From contig CAZMGT010000037.1 in the NCBI GenBank assembly GCA_964565895.1, forward strand, positions 1-38,491: a stretch of DNA of 38,491 nt, given 5' to 3'. This document shows positions 17,065-26,269 of the stretch, piece after piece. Origin of the DNA: CAZMGT01 sp964565895. GTDB taxonomy: Bacteria > Armatimonadota > Zipacnadia > UBA1398 > CAZMGT01. Both the position numbers and the translations under genes were made by a program. Under the pieces are notes generated by a model. It was not told the DNA's origin, searched no databases, and saw only the letters and a list, made by a program, of their open reading frames with translations. Numbering within the stretch: position 1 is the first letter of the stretch; every line of letters starts with the position of its first letter.

Positions 17065-18693
17065 GTGCCGGGGCAAGGTAACGTCGAGCGGGGAGAGTGG
17101 CAGTTCGTCGCTGGGGTAGGCCTGGCCGTGGTCGTGCTCAGCAGCCTCCCCCTGCTTTATTGCCAGCTCGCACCGCCCCGGGGAATGGTCTTCTCTGGGT
17201 TTAACTGCTACATCCACGACCAAAACACCTACCTCATGTGGACGGAGCAGGCGCGCGAGGGCCGCTGGCTATTTGAGGACCGCTATACGACAGAGCCCCA
17301 GCGCGCTGTTTACGCTAACCTGCTCTGGCTGGCCACGGGGCGCTTGGCGCGCGCGCTCGGCGTGTCCTCGATGTTCGCCTATCAGCTTGCCCGCGTGGTG
17401 CTCGCCGGGGCAATGGTGTTCGCGTTTTACTTCGCCCTCGCCCAGTTTCTCGCGCAGCGCGAGAGAAGGCGCCTGTGCCTGCTCGTCCTAGCGTTTGGCT
17501 CGGGGCTGGGATGGGTCGCCCAGGGGCTGGGGCTGAGCGCGGTGCGCGGCGTCGACCTATGGATGCCGGAGGCCTACCCGTTTTCCTCCGCGCTCGCCTT
17601 CCCCCACTTTTGCCTTTCCTGGGCGCTAATTGCTTTGCTGTTCGCCTGCGCCGCGGCCGCGGCGATGGGCAATAGCTGGCCCCACGCGCTTTGCGCCGCG
17701 CTGGCTATGCTTGCGCTGGGCTTTTCCCACACCTATCACATCGTCTCCTGCGCGGCGGCGCTTGTGCTTTGGGGCGGGTATCTTTTAGCGCGCAACAAGG
17801 AGGCGCGGCGCGCGGTTAAGCTGCTCCCCGCCGTGCTCGCGGCGCTGCCTCCGGCCGCCTACTTCCGCTGGGCCACGGCAAGCGAGCCTTGGATGCGCTA
17901 CTGGAACATCTCCATTACCAGCACAACCTCCGGGCCGGTGTGGGAGTATGCGATCGGTTTTGGCCCGCTGCTTTTCCTCTCCGCGCTCGCGCTTGGCAGC
18001 CGCGAGCGCCTGCGCCGCCGGCGCGAGGTTTACTTGCTTCTCGGGGCCTGGGTCGGCGTGTGCGCCGTGCTGCTTTATTGGCCGTGGGTAGTCGTCTTTC
18101 AGAGGCGGTTTTCGCAGGGTCTGGCCATTCCGCTTTCCGTCGTCGCTACGGACGGCTTTTATGAGTGCCTGCTGCCCGCGGCGCGCAGGCGCTGGGCCTC
18201 GGCCAGGGCCCAGGCCGTGCTCCGTGCCGCGCTCGTCTGCTTCCTCGCCCTGGGACAGCTGGTGTGGCTCGCCGCGCTGTCTACGGGAACAAGGGGCGCC
18301 TCGCAGAGCTTTTACCACGAGCGCGACATGGTTGCCGCACTGCGCTTTCTCGCAGCACACGCCGCCGATGGCGAACGCGTAATGTCGCTTGAGCGCGCGG
18401 GGCTTTGGTTGCCCGGGGCGTGCGGGGTGAGCGTGTTTGTGGGCAGCCACGACTTAACCGTTGCGCACCGCTCAAAGCTCGTTCAGGCGGCGCGGTTTTT
18501 TAGCTCCGGGGCTGCCGACCAATTCCGGCGCAAGCTTTTGCGCGAGCATGGGATAACCTGGGTTTGGGTGGGGCCGGACGAGGCGCGCCGCGGGTGGAAC
18601 GAAGCGTGCGCCGCCCGCCTGGGCTTAACCCGCGCCTTTGCTCAGGGCCGCTATTCGCTATATCGAACCGACCGCCAGGCGACAAAGCGATAG
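17065..18693 (+). CDS. Polytopic membrane protein, possible GT-C type glycosyltransferase
   Basis: This is a 542-residue protein with about ten hydrophobic segments, the last gene of the ileS operon. After the first membrane helix, an extracytoplasmic-type loop holds H-D-Q-N-T-Y-L-M-W-T-E-Q-A-R-E-G, an acidic motif placed where GT-C mannosyltransferases carry their catalytic Asp. The C-terminal 150 residues form a soluble domain with alternating helix and strand (V-A-A-L-R-F-L-A-A-H-A, I-T-W-V-W-V-G-P-D-E), as in many polyprenyl-sugar transferases. The family assignment is by shape only. The GTG at 17065 has GGAG 9 nt upstream. It converges with the helicase gene. Confidence 0.55.
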   Translation: MPGQGNVERGEWQFVAGVGLAVVVLSSLPLLYCQLAPPRGMVFSGFNCYIHDQNTYLMWTEQAREGRWLFEDRYTTEPQRAVYANLLWLATGRLARALGVSSMFAYQLARVVLAGAMVFAFYFALAQFLAQRERRRLCLLVLAFGSGLGWVAQGLGLSAVRGVDLWMPEAYPFSSALAFPHFCLSWALIALLFACAAAAAMGNSWPHALCAALAMLALGFSHTYHIVSCAAALVLWGGYLLARNKEARRAVKLLPAVLAALPPAAYFRWATASEPWMRYWNISITSTTSGPVWEYAIGFGPLLFLSALALGSRERLRRRREVYLLLGAWVGVCAVLLYWPWVVVFQRRFSQGLAIPLSVVATDGFYECLLPAARRRWASARAQAVLRAALVCFLALGQLVWLAALSTGTRGASQSFYHERDMVAALRFLAAHAADGERVMSLERAGLWLPGACGVSVFVGSHDLTVAHRSKLVQAARFFSSGAADQFRRKLLREHGITWVWVGPDEARRGWNEACAARLGLTRAFAQGRYSLYRTDRQATKR

Positions 18694-18719
18694 CCGCCCC
18701 GCCGGCGCGCTGCGGCCTG

Positions 18720-21041
18720 CTATTGCCCCTGCGCGGAACGGACGATCTCCTCGAGCAGGCGCCCCGCCCATTCGCGGTCGAGGGGCTGGTTGTTGTCGCC
18801 GCAAAAGGGCGACTGCACGCACGCCGGGCAGCCCGTAGGCGCCTGGCAGGGGCAGGTGGTTACTGTGCGCAGGGCCGCTTGGAGCACCTCCTCGAACCTC
18901 TCGTAGGCCTGCTCGGCCATCCCCACCCCGCCGGGATAAGCGTCGTAAATAAACACCGCGGGCGCGCCCAGATCAGGGTGTGCGTGGTGCGAGGCCCCGG
19001 CGACGTCCATCGGCTCGCACATGGCGACGAGGGGGAGCATGGCGATACACACATGCTCGATGGCGTGCATCGCCCCGAGCAGGTCCCCGCCCCCGCGGCG
19101 GACGATGCGCTGGAGCTTCTCCGGCAGAGCAAACCACAGGCCACAGGTCTCGATCGTCTTCGGGGGGAGGTCCAGCGGCTCCTCGGAGAGCACGTGTCCC
19201 CCCAGCTCGTGCAGCCGCGCGAACGAGTGCCAGGTTACCGTGGCCACGACCTCGCCGTAGCTAACCTCGAGCTCGCCCAGCGTGCGCGCGGCGAGCTTCT
19301 CCGCCACGCGCACCTCGCTCCGCCAGCGCGGCTCGGTGTAGTAGTTAACTCGTGCGGGCCTAACGTAGGCCCGGCGCTCCTCGATGTCCAGCCGCTGGAC
19401 GAGGTACGTCTCTCCCTGGTGAAGGTAGACCGCCCCCGGGTGGACGTGGTAAAAGGCGGAGTCCGCGTCCACCGTCCCCAGCAGCTCATCGTTTTCTAGG
19501 TTGACGATCTCATATGCCTGGCCCGCGGCGGAGCGAATGTTAATCTGTGGGGCGGGGTCGAAGTCGCCCGTGAAATACCACCGGTCGCGGCGGGCGACGA
19601 GGTCGTGCTCAGCGAGCACGCCGAGCACGCCGCCAGTCTCCTCGCCGAACATGGGCAGCTCCTCCTCGCGCAGCGGCTCCTCCTTCGCCCCGGCAAGCAG
19701 ATGCCCGGCGAGGATAAACCGGTTTTCCGGGTCTACCGTGGCGCGCTCCGTGGGCGCTTGTAGCAAAAACTCCGGGTGCCGCGCGACGTACTGGTCCAGG
19801 GTAGAGTTAAGCGCGATGAGCACGGTGAGCGCCTCGCGCTCGCCCCGGCCCGCGCGGCCCGACTGCTGCCACAGGCTGGCGATGGAGCCCGGATAGCCGA
19901 CCATTACGCAGGCGTCGAGCCCGCCGATGTCCACGCCCACCTCAAGCGCCGTGGTCGAGCACACCCCGAGCAGCTCCCCGCAAAACAGCTTGCGCTCGAT
20001 CTCCCGCCGCTCCGCGGGGAGGTAGCCCCCGCGATAGGACATCAGCTTGTCCGCCAGCTCCGGCGCCTCGTTGCGCAGGATGTTTCGCGTGCGCCGCAGG
20101 ACAAGCTCGGCGATCTTCCGCGCGCGCACGAAGGTTATCGTGCGGATCTCCACCTGGGCGAGCTTAGCGAGAAGATACGCCGCCTCGGTATATGCGCTGC
20201 GGCGAAACGCCTGCTCGCCGCGGACAAGCTCCGGCGGGTTCCATACGGCAAAATAGCGCGCCGCGGCCGGCGAGCCGTCCTCGGCGACAACGTGCATTTT
20301 CGTCCCGAGCAGCCTCTCCGTAAGCTCCCCCGGATTGGCGATCGTCGCCGAGCAGCAGACGAATTGCGGCTGGGCGCCGTAGCGCTGGCAAATGCGCCGC
20401 AGCCGGCGCATGATGTTCGCCGTGTGCGAGCCGAACACGCCGCGATACATATGCACCTCGTCGAGCACGACGTATCTCAGCCGCGCAAAGAAGCTCGCCC
20501 ACGCGCTGTGGTTGGGGAGGATCCCCACATGGAGCATGTCGGGGTTGGTGAGCACAATGTGGGCCGTTTTGCGGATCGTCGGCCGCTGGCTCTGCTCCGT
20601 GTCGCCGTCGTAGGTGGCGCAAAACAGCTCGCGCGCGACGTCCAGCTCGCGCAGTTTGCGCAATTGATCCTGGGCGAGGGCCTTCGTGGGGAAAATATAC
20701 ATCGCGCGCAGGCGCCGGTCTTCGTGTAGCTCCTCCATTACGGGCAGGTTATAGCACAGCGTCTTGCCGCTTGCCGTGGAGGTGACAATGGCCACGTTTT
20801 CGCCCTGGCGAATGAGGTCGATCGCCTGGCACTGGTGCGTGTAGAGCCGCGCGATGCCTAGCTGCTTGAGAATACGCCGGCCGTGCTCGGTTAGGGGCAG
20901 GCGCGGCTCGCCATAGCGCGCGGAGCGCCCGGGGATCTTCTCCAAAAAGACAATCTGCCCCTGATACTCCCTCGCCCGCTGAATGCGCTCGAGAAACTCG
21001 GCGATTTCCATGGCCAGAGGGGGATTTCGCCGGCCCGCCAA
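18720..21041 (-). CDS. DEAD/DEAH-box helicase with DUF1998 domain (MrfA/YprA-like)
   Basis: This is a 773-residue superfamily 2 DNA helicase. Motif I is T-S-T-A-S-G-K-T (near residue 87), motif II D-E-V-H (near 200) and motif VI Q-S-G-R-A-G-R-G (near 390). The C-terminal zinc-binding DUF1998 region ends with C-P-C-Q-A-P-T-G-C-P-A-C-V-Q-S-P-F-C-G. MrfA of Bacillus subtilis, the studied relative, repairs mitomycin C lesions. I placed the start at TTG 21041 because AAAGG lies 5 nt upstream and it follows tatC by 12 nt. ATG at 21011 would also give a normal N-terminus (M-E-I-A-E-F-L) but lacks a ribosome site. It is the last gene of the ATPase-tatC operon. Confidence 0.9.
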   Translation of the reverse strand: MAGRRNPPLAMEIAEFLERIQRAREYQGQIVFLEKIPGRSARYGEPRLPLTEHGRRILKQLGIARLYTHQCQAIDLIRQGENVAIVTSTASGKTLCYNLPVMEELHEDRRLRAMYIFPTKALAQDQLRKLRELDVARELFCATYDGDTEQSQRPTIRKTAHIVLTNPDMLHVGILPNHSAWASFFARLRYVVLDEVHMYRGVFGSHTANIMRRLRRICQRYGAQPQFVCCSATIANPGELTERLLGTKMHVVAEDGSPAAARYFAVWNPPELVRGEQAFRRSAYTEAAYLLAKLAQVEIRTITFVRARKIAELVLRRTRNILRNEAPELADKLMSYRGGYLPAERREIERKLFCGELLGVCSTTALEVGVDIGGLDACVMVGYPGSIASLWQQSGRAGRGEREALTVLIALNSTLDQYVARHPEFLLQAPTERATVDPENRFILAGHLLAGAKEEPLREEELPMFGEETGGVLGVLAEHDLVARRDRWYFTGDFDPAPQINIRSAAGQAYEIVNLENDELLGTVDADSAFYHVHPGAVYLHQGETYLVQRLDIEERRAYVRPARVNYYTEPRWRSEVRVAEKLAARTLGELEVSYGEVVATVTWHSFARLHELGGHVLSEEPLDLPPKTIETCGLWFALPEKLQRIVRRGGGDLLGAMHAIEHVCIAMLPLVAMCEPMDVAGASHHAHPDLGAPAVFIYDAYPGGVGMAEQAYERFEEVLQAALRTVTTCPCQAPTGCPACVQSPFCGDNNQPLDREWAGRLLEEIVRSAQGQ

Positions 21042-21053
21042 GCCAGCCTTTGT

Positions 21054-22004
21054 TTAGCCCGCCTTCTGCTCCTTGGGCTCCACAATGCGCGCCACCCAAA
21101 TGGACACCTCATACAAGACAACCATGGGCCCCATGGCCAGCGACCAGTTAACGGCGTCCACAGTGGGGGTAAGGATGGCCACGATCACCGCGAGGAAGAC
21201 ATAGGCATAGCGCCGCTGGCGGGCGAGGAACGCGCTGCTCATTACCCCCAGCCGAGCGAGAATCCCGACCACCAGGGGAAGCTGAAAGACAATCCCCATG
21301 GCGAGCATTACGCTGAGCACGAGGTTAAGGTACTCCCCCACGCTGGGAAGAATGAGCCCCGCCTCGCCGAGCATGCTCTTGCCGATGCGATAGAGAAAGC
21401 GGAGCATAAACGGCAAGATGACCCAGGCAAAGGACGCTCCGCAGGCAAAGAGCAGCGGCGCGCCTAGGGCGATGGGAATAGCCATGCGCTTTTCGCGCTT
21501 GGTTAGCGCGGGCTCGATAAATCGCCACAGCTCAAGAAACACAAACGGCAGGGCGGCAACCAGCCCGGCAATGAGCGCCGCCTTAATCCATACCGAGACG
21601 ACCTCCTGAAAGCTCTTGAAAATCGGCCCCTCGCTCATTACCCCGCCCGTGCCCTCGAGGATGTCGCCCAAAATGCCGGTCATCGCGCGGATGACGTACT
21701 TAATCCACCAAAAGCTCGTGGCCATACCCACGGCGACGTAAATAATGCTCCGGATAATGTGCCAGCGGAGGATCTCTAAGTGGTCGAGGAAATCCATCTC
21801 CTCGTCGTCGGGGAGCTCGTCCTCATCCTCGCCGATCTCTGCGTCGCTCACCGTGTCCATGGGGGCAACGGCGGTCGCTTCGCGAGGGCCCTCGTCGGGG
21901 GAGGAGGCCTCCGGATCGTGGGAGGCGTCGTCCTCGAAGTAATCGTCGAACCCCTGCTCGTCCTCCGGCCCAACGCCGCCGTTGTTGTGGTTATCGTCGC
22001 GCAT
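21054..22004 (-). CDS. tatC: Sec-independent protein translocase TatC with acidic N-terminal extension
   Basis: This 316-residue inner-membrane protein is the receptor for folded proteins with twin-arginine signals. TatC hallmarks are present: M-D-F-L-D-H-L-E-I-L-R at about 70-80, F-L-E-L-W-R-F-I-E-P-A-L, F-Q-L-P-L-V-V and A-I-L-T-P near the C-terminal membrane segments. Six membrane helices are expected. Unlike typical TatC (about 240-260 residues), it has about 68 extra N-terminal residues, very rich in Asp and Glu. No tatA/tatB is adjacent. It follows the ABC ATPase by 95 nt and precedes the helicase by 12 nt. Two sulfatases in this window carry Tat signals and are likely cargo. Confidence 0.95.
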   Translation of the reverse strand: MRDDNHNNGGVGPEDEQGFDDYFEDDASHDPEASSPDEGPREATAVAPMDTVSDAEIGEDEDELPDDEEMDFLDHLEILRWHIIRSIIYVAVGMATSFWWIKYVIRAMTGILGDILEGTGGVMSEGPIFKSFQEVVSVWIKAALIAGLVAALPFVFLELWRFIEPALTKREKRMAIPIALGAPLLFACGASFAWVILPFMLRFLYRIGKSMLGEAGLILPSVGEYLNLVLSVMLAMGIVFQLPLVVGILARLGVMSSAFLARQRRYAYVFLAVIVAILTPTVDAVNWSLAMGPMVVLYEVSIWVARIVEPKEQKAG

Positions 22005-22099
22005 TGTCGCCTGTCAGCCTCGCTCTTTCAGCGAAAACGACCTCCACCGCATGGCGGAAGCCGGCGTAGCAAAAGATGCGTTTTTGCTGGCGGGGCAAG

Positions 22100-23203
22100 T
22101 TAGAATACGGCGCGCTCCGTGTCCTTGTCAAACACGTGGCACTTGGCCATGTCCACGAGAAACTCAAACCGCTCTCCCTCGCGCACCGACGACTCCGCGC
22201 TTACGCTGGCGAGCACCGTTTTGTCGCCCGCGGTGGCATATACGATCGACCGGTCGCCCATGGGCTCGATCACGTCAACGTTAAGGCACACCACGTTGCC
22301 GTCTCTCTCCGGGATAAGCGAAAGCCGCCGGTCGTAGATATCCTCCGGGCGCACGCCGAAGATAACCTCTCGGCCGACATAGTCGCGCACCGCGGCGCTC
22401 TGCTCCTCGGTAAGCGCCAGCTCCATGCCGCAGGCGGAGACCCACAGCTTGCCGTTGCGCTCCTCGATCGTCGCCGGGAGAAGGTTCATCGAGGGGCTGC
22501 CGATAAAGCTCGCCACAAACAGGTTCGCCGGCTTGTTATAGAGGTTCATCGGCGTGTCGCACTGCTGCATTACGCCCTCGTTAAGCACGGCGATGCGCTG
22601 GCCCATGGTCATCGCCTCGACCTGGTCGTGGGTAACGTAGATCGTAGTCACCCCGAGCCGGCGGTGGAGGCGGATGAGCTCCGCGCGGGTGGCTACGCGC
22701 AGCTTGGCGTCGAGGTTCGACAGCGGCTCGTCCATGAGGAACACCTTAGGCTCGCGGACGATCGCCCGCCCCAGGGCGACACGCTGGCGCTGGCCGCCGG
22801 AGAGCTGCTTGGGTTTGCGGTCCATCAGCCCCTGCAGGTCGAGCATCGCCGCGACCTCTTCCACCCGCCGGCGAATCTCCTCCTTGGGCACGCGGCGCAG
22901 CTTTAGCCCAAACGCCATGTTGTCGAACACCGTCATGTGCGGATAAAGGGCGTAGTTTTGAAAGACCATGGCGATGTCGCGGTCTTTGGGCGAGACGTCG
23001 TTAACGCAGCGGTCGCCGATATAGATCCTGCCCTCGGTAACCTCCTCCAGGCCGGCGATGAGCCGCAGGGCGGTGGTCTTTCCGCACCCCGAGGGCCCGA
23101 CGAGGACGAGAAACTCCTTGTCCTTCACCTCAAGGGTGAGGTCGTTGATGGCCACGACATCCCTAAACCTTTTCGTTACGTGCTCCAAGCGCACGCTTGC
23201 CAT
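22100..23203 (-). CDS. Sugar-type ABC transporter ATP-binding protein (MalK/UgpC/MsmX-like)
   Basis: This is a 367-residue ATPase subunit of the carbohydrate uptake-1 family. Walker A G-P-S-G-C-G-K-T is at 36-43, the Q-loop at Q82, signature L-S-G-G-Q at 134-138, Walker B F-L-M-D-E-P at 155-160 and switch H192. C-terminal OB-fold regulatory domains (from about 240, with F-G-V-R-P-E-D-I) match MalK/UgpC. No permease or binding-protein genes are next to it, so it may energise several sugar transporters encoded elsewhere, as MsmX does in Bacillus. GGAGGG is 9 nt before the ATG. It sits behind a consensus promoter and a palindromic site. Confidence 0.94.
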   Translation of the reverse strand: MASVRLEHVTKRFRDVVAINDLTLEVKDKEFLVLVGPSGCGKTTALRLIAGLEEVTEGRIYIGDRCVNDVSPKDRDIAMVFQNYALYPHMTVFDNMAFGLKLRRVPKEEIRRRVEEVAAMLDLQGLMDRKPKQLSGGQRQRVALGRAIVREPKVFLMDEPLSNLDAKLRVATRAELIRLHRRLGVTTIYVTHDQVEAMTMGQRIAVLNEGVMQQCDTPMNLYNKPANLFVASFIGSPSMNLLPATIEERNGKLWVSACGMELALTEEQSAAVRDYVGREVIFGVRPEDIYDRRLSLIPERDGNVVCLNVDVIEPMGDRSIVYATAGDKTVLASVSAESSVREGERFEFLVDMAKCHVFDKDTERAVF

Positions 23204-23225
23204 ATCGCTCGGCCCTCCGCCGCTG

Positions 23226-23237
23226 ACAGCGCGCTGT
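23226..23237. promoter_or_regulatory. 12-bp perfect palindrome, probable operator
   Basis: ACAGCGCGCTGT is a perfect palindrome at about +4 to +15 of the predicted ABC ATPase transcript, where a bound repressor would block initiation. No regulator gene is adjacent. Confidence 0.45.
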
Positions 23238-23247
23238 TTTGCTCCGA

Positions 23248-23277
23248 ATTATATGAACCCGCTCGTTGCGGTGTCAA
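23248..23277 (-). promoter_or_regulatory. Consensus sigma70 promoter for the ABC ATPase-tatC-helicase operon
   Basis: On the minus strand TTGACA (plus 23272-23277), an 18-nt spacer and TATAAT (plus 23248-23253) match both consensus hexamers exactly. The predicted start is near 23241, about 38 nt before the ATPase ATG at 23203. Confidence 0.85.
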
Positions 23278-23389
23278 CGAACTGCCGCCCGGGCGGGCCC
23301 CCTGCGCTGCCCAGCCGCTGAGGGCATAGGAACATCGCCCCCGGGGGCAGAATCGCTCACTACCAATCCGCACACGGGGGCGAGGCGCT

Positions 23390-26221
23390 ATGAGGCGCTT
23401 GCTGCTCGCTGGGTTTATTTGTGGCGCGCTTGTCGCGCTCTCCTCGTGCGTTTGCGCGCTGGAGCAGACGAGGCTCCCCGCAACGCGCGACACGTGGGTC
23501 TCCGGGGTGGGGCGCGAGGCGGAGACCAACTGCGGCAAGGTGGACCGGCTAAAGCTTAAGGACCTGCAGGAGCTGGCCATCGTGGACTTCGACACCAAGC
23601 CCATCGCGGGCAAGCGCATCCGCAGGGCGTGGCTCTATATGCACAGCATAAAAAGCACGCGCGAGCTCGCCCGCCTGGGGCTGCCCACAACGCGCGAGGA
23701 CGCCCTGCGCAAAATCGGCGTTAGCACCCTCGCCGGGCAGTGGGTCGAGGGACAGGCCACGCGCGCCTATCAGCGCGACGAGCGCGGCCACGGGGCAACG
23801 TTTAACGAGGCGAGCTTCGGCCGCCTTCCCTGGGCCTGGCCCGGCTCGCGCATCTGGGACGTCATTATGGGCAACGGGCACACTCTTCAGCACCACGCCA
23901 CCGTAGAGCGCCAAGGCGGCGGTTGGTGGCGTATCCCCGTCCCGCTGGACCTCATCTACGCCCGCGCCGTTGGGGCGAGCTATGGGTTTGTCATTATGGA
24001 CGAGTCCGGCCAGCTCTTGGCGAACAACTATGTGCACTCGCGCGAATCCGGCCGCTTTGCCCCGTATCTTCTCGTGGAGACCGAGGGCCCGCTTCCCTCG
24101 CCCCCACGCAGCGCGGTCCCTCTCCGCTGCGCGCCCGACGAGCAGCACGCCACGCTCACCTCGGGCGCGCTGAAGCTCACCGTGCGCCCGCCCGCGGGGG
24201 CGTTCGCCTATTTCATAACCGTCGGCGGCAAAAACGTCCCCCGCTGGCAAATTCCCTTCGCCACCCCGGGGGCGGAGCAGAGCTTTTCCCTGCGCGACCT
24301 TACCCCCGGGCGGACGACGGTCAAGCTTGAGGTGCGCGACCGCGCCGGCCGGGTCATCGCCCAAGCGACCGCCCCCGCCGACGTCTCGCGCGCCCTCGCG
24401 CCGCCCCCGAAGCTGCCCGCCCTGCCCCAGCCGCGCACCGCACCGAAGCCTCCCCCCGCGCGCTCGGGACTGATGCGCGTGTGGGCTTATCCCGAGGTCT
24501 GCAAGGTCGACCCGCTCACCGGCCAGCTCATGCACGAGCCCGCGGCCGCGGACTACCGCGCGCGAAACGCTGTTTGGGACGCATCTACGGGCACCGTGCG
24601 CCTGTGCGCTGCGCGGGGGGAGATCGTCGCCTTTCAGGTGGCCATCGAGCGCCTGGGGACGGAGCTGCGCGACGTGCGCGTTGTCCTGGGGCCTTTGCGC
24701 TCGGACGCGGGGGAGATTCCCCAAAGCGCGACTGCCATGTACCGCACGTGGTACGTTAAGGCACAGAGCTGGGAGCCGGAGTATGCCGTGCCCCTGAGCG
24801 GCCCGTTTTCCATTCCCGCGCAAGACAACAGCGTCCCCGGCCAGCGCGTGCAGTCGGTTTATGTGGACCTCCTCGTCCCCAAGTCCACTCCCGCGGGGGT
24901 GTATCGGGGAACGCTGGCGATCTCCGCGCAAGGCGTGGCTGCGTTTTCGTTGGGCGTCCAGCTGCGCGTTTTCGACGTCGTTATCCCCGACGAGCTGAAC
25001 TTTGCCCCGGAGCTAAACTGCTATAGCGGCCCAGGAACGGCGGGCAGCGAAAAGTGGTGGTTCTCGCACAAGCTCGCCCACGCCCACCGCTGCACGATCA
25101 ACCGCGTGCCCTATAGCCAAAGCGGAAACGTCCACCCCGATCTCGTGCCCAAGATCGCGGGCAGCGGGGCGAACTGCCACGTTGTCGACTGGCGCACCTA
25201 TGACGAGCACGTGGGGCCCCTGCTCGACGGCTCGGCGTTTGCCGACTGCCCCCGCGCTGGGGTTCCCGTCCCCGTGATGTACCTCCCGTTTCACGAAAAC
25301 TGGCCCAGCCCGATTAACAAACACTATGCCTACAAAGGCCCGCCAACGGGGCCGAAGTGCATCGCCCTGCACGCGATCTTCGGCCCGCCCATCGAGCAGG
25401 CGTTCTCGGAGGAGTATAAGGCGGCGTTTGTGCAAATCGTGCGCGAGTTCGCCGAGCACTTCGTGGCCAAGGGGTGGACGAAAACGCGCTGCCAAATCTA
25501 CCTCAACAACAAGGACATGTACCGCGCGCGGGGCCGCGGCACATCGTGGTGGTGCCTCGACGAGCCCCGCTCGTACGACGACTGGATGGCCCTCCGCTTT
25601 TTCTCGCAAATGGTCCACAGGGCGCTCGCCGACGTGCCCGGGCACAGCTTTGTCTTCCGCGGCGACATTTCCCGCCCGCAGTGGCAGTTCAACTGGATGG
25701 ACGGCCTGATGGAGATGATGTACGTCAACAGCAGCATGTTCGGGATGGTCCGCCGCTGCCGCATCGCTGCGGAGCGCATGCCTTGCGCCCTGCGCGTATA
25801 TGGCTCGTGCAATGACATAGGCAGCGCCAACCATCAGACGACGGCGTGGTGCTTAAAGGCCTATGTCGCCGGCGCCGACGGCGTGCTTCCCTGGCAGTCG
25901 CTCGCGGGCGAGCGCGCCCTGGTTGAACCGGACCGCAACGGGCTGATTGTTGACGGCCAGCGCTTCGGCGTCCCCTCGCTGGCCAGCCTTAGGGTAAAGG
26001 CCCTGCGCCGTGGGGCGCAGGATGTCGAGCTTCTGCGCCTTGTGGGGCAGAAGTTCGGCTTTCAGCGCGACCAGCTCGGGGCGCTTGTTGCCCAAAAAAT
26101 CGCCCTTGAGGCGCAGTTTCGCCAGCAGTTCTTCGACGAGGCCGCGCCCGCGCAATTCGCTGAGCTGTCCGGCGATGCGTTTGTCGAGCTGCGGTGCGGC
26201 CTGCTCCTCATGCTGCAATAG
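23390..26221 (+). CDS. Secreted DUF4091 glycoside-hydrolase-like protein, putative lipoprotein
   Basis: This is a 943-residue exported protein. The signal ends in a lipobox-like L-S-S-C (residues 17-20), so Lgt/LspA could lipidate it. Residues about 26-230 resemble a DNRLRE/CBM96-type beta-sandwich (R-D-T-W-V-S-G, G-Q-W-V-E-G). A Pro/Ala-rich linker is near 345-360. The catalytic-like part (about 365-850) contains W-W-C-L-D-E-P, consistent with a TIM-barrel acid residue. A DUF4091 region with G-A-D-G-V-L-P-W-Q-S and L-R-V-K-A-L-R-R-G-A-Q-D-V-E follows. DUF4091 proteins are thought to act on glycans; the substrate is unknown. GGGGGCGAGG precedes the ATG. An FAD oxidoreductase follows 48 nt later, probably co-transcribed. 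Confidence 0.8.
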   Translation: MRRLLLAGFICGALVALSSCVCALEQTRLPATRDTWVSGVGREAETNCGKVDRLKLKDLQELAIVDFDTKPIAGKRIRRAWLYMHSIKSTRELARLGLPTTREDALRKIGVSTLAGQWVEGQATRAYQRDERGHGATFNEASFGRLPWAWPGSRIWDVIMGNGHTLQHHATVERQGGGWWRIPVPLDLIYARAVGASYGFVIMDESGQLLANNYVHSRESGRFAPYLLVETEGPLPSPPRSAVPLRCAPDEQHATLTSGALKLTVRPPAGAFAYFITVGGKNVPRWQIPFATPGAEQSFSLRDLTPGRTTVKLEVRDRAGRVIAQATAPADVSRALAPPPKLPALPQPRTAPKPPPARSGLMRVWAYPEVCKVDPLTGQLMHEPAAADYRARNAVWDASTGTVRLCAARGEIVAFQVAIERLGTELRDVRVVLGPLRSDAGEIPQSATAMYRTWYVKAQSWEPEYAVPLSGPFSIPAQDNSVPGQRVQSVYVDLLVPKSTPAGVYRGTLAISAQGVAAFSLGVQLRVFDVVIPDELNFAPELNCYSGPGTAGSEKWWFSHKLAHAHRCTINRVPYSQSGNVHPDLVPKIAGSGANCHVVDWRTYDEHVGPLLDGSAFADCPRAGVPVPVMYLPFHENWPSPINKHYAYKGPPTGPKCIALHAIFGPPIEQAFSEEYKAAFVQIVREFAEHFVAKGWTKTRCQIYLNNKDMYRARGRGTSWWCLDEPRSYDDWMALRFFSQMVHRALADVPGHSFVFRGDISRPQWQFNWMDGLMEMMYVNSSMFGMVRRCRIAAERMPCALRVYGSCNDIGSANHQTTAWCLKAYVAGADGVLPWQSLAGERALVEPDRNGLIVDGQRFGVPSLASLRVKALRRGAQDVELLRLVGQKFGFQRDQLGALVAQKIALEAQFRQQFFDEAAPAQFAELSGDAFVELRCGLLLMLQ

Positions 26222-26269
26222 CCCAGGGGCAACGATCCTCGCTTTCGCGCAGGGGAAAGGAAGAGGAAA

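Noticed and set aside
18564..19499. 311-codon plus frame opposite the helicase end
   Set aside because: It overlaps two real convergent genes and has no domain.
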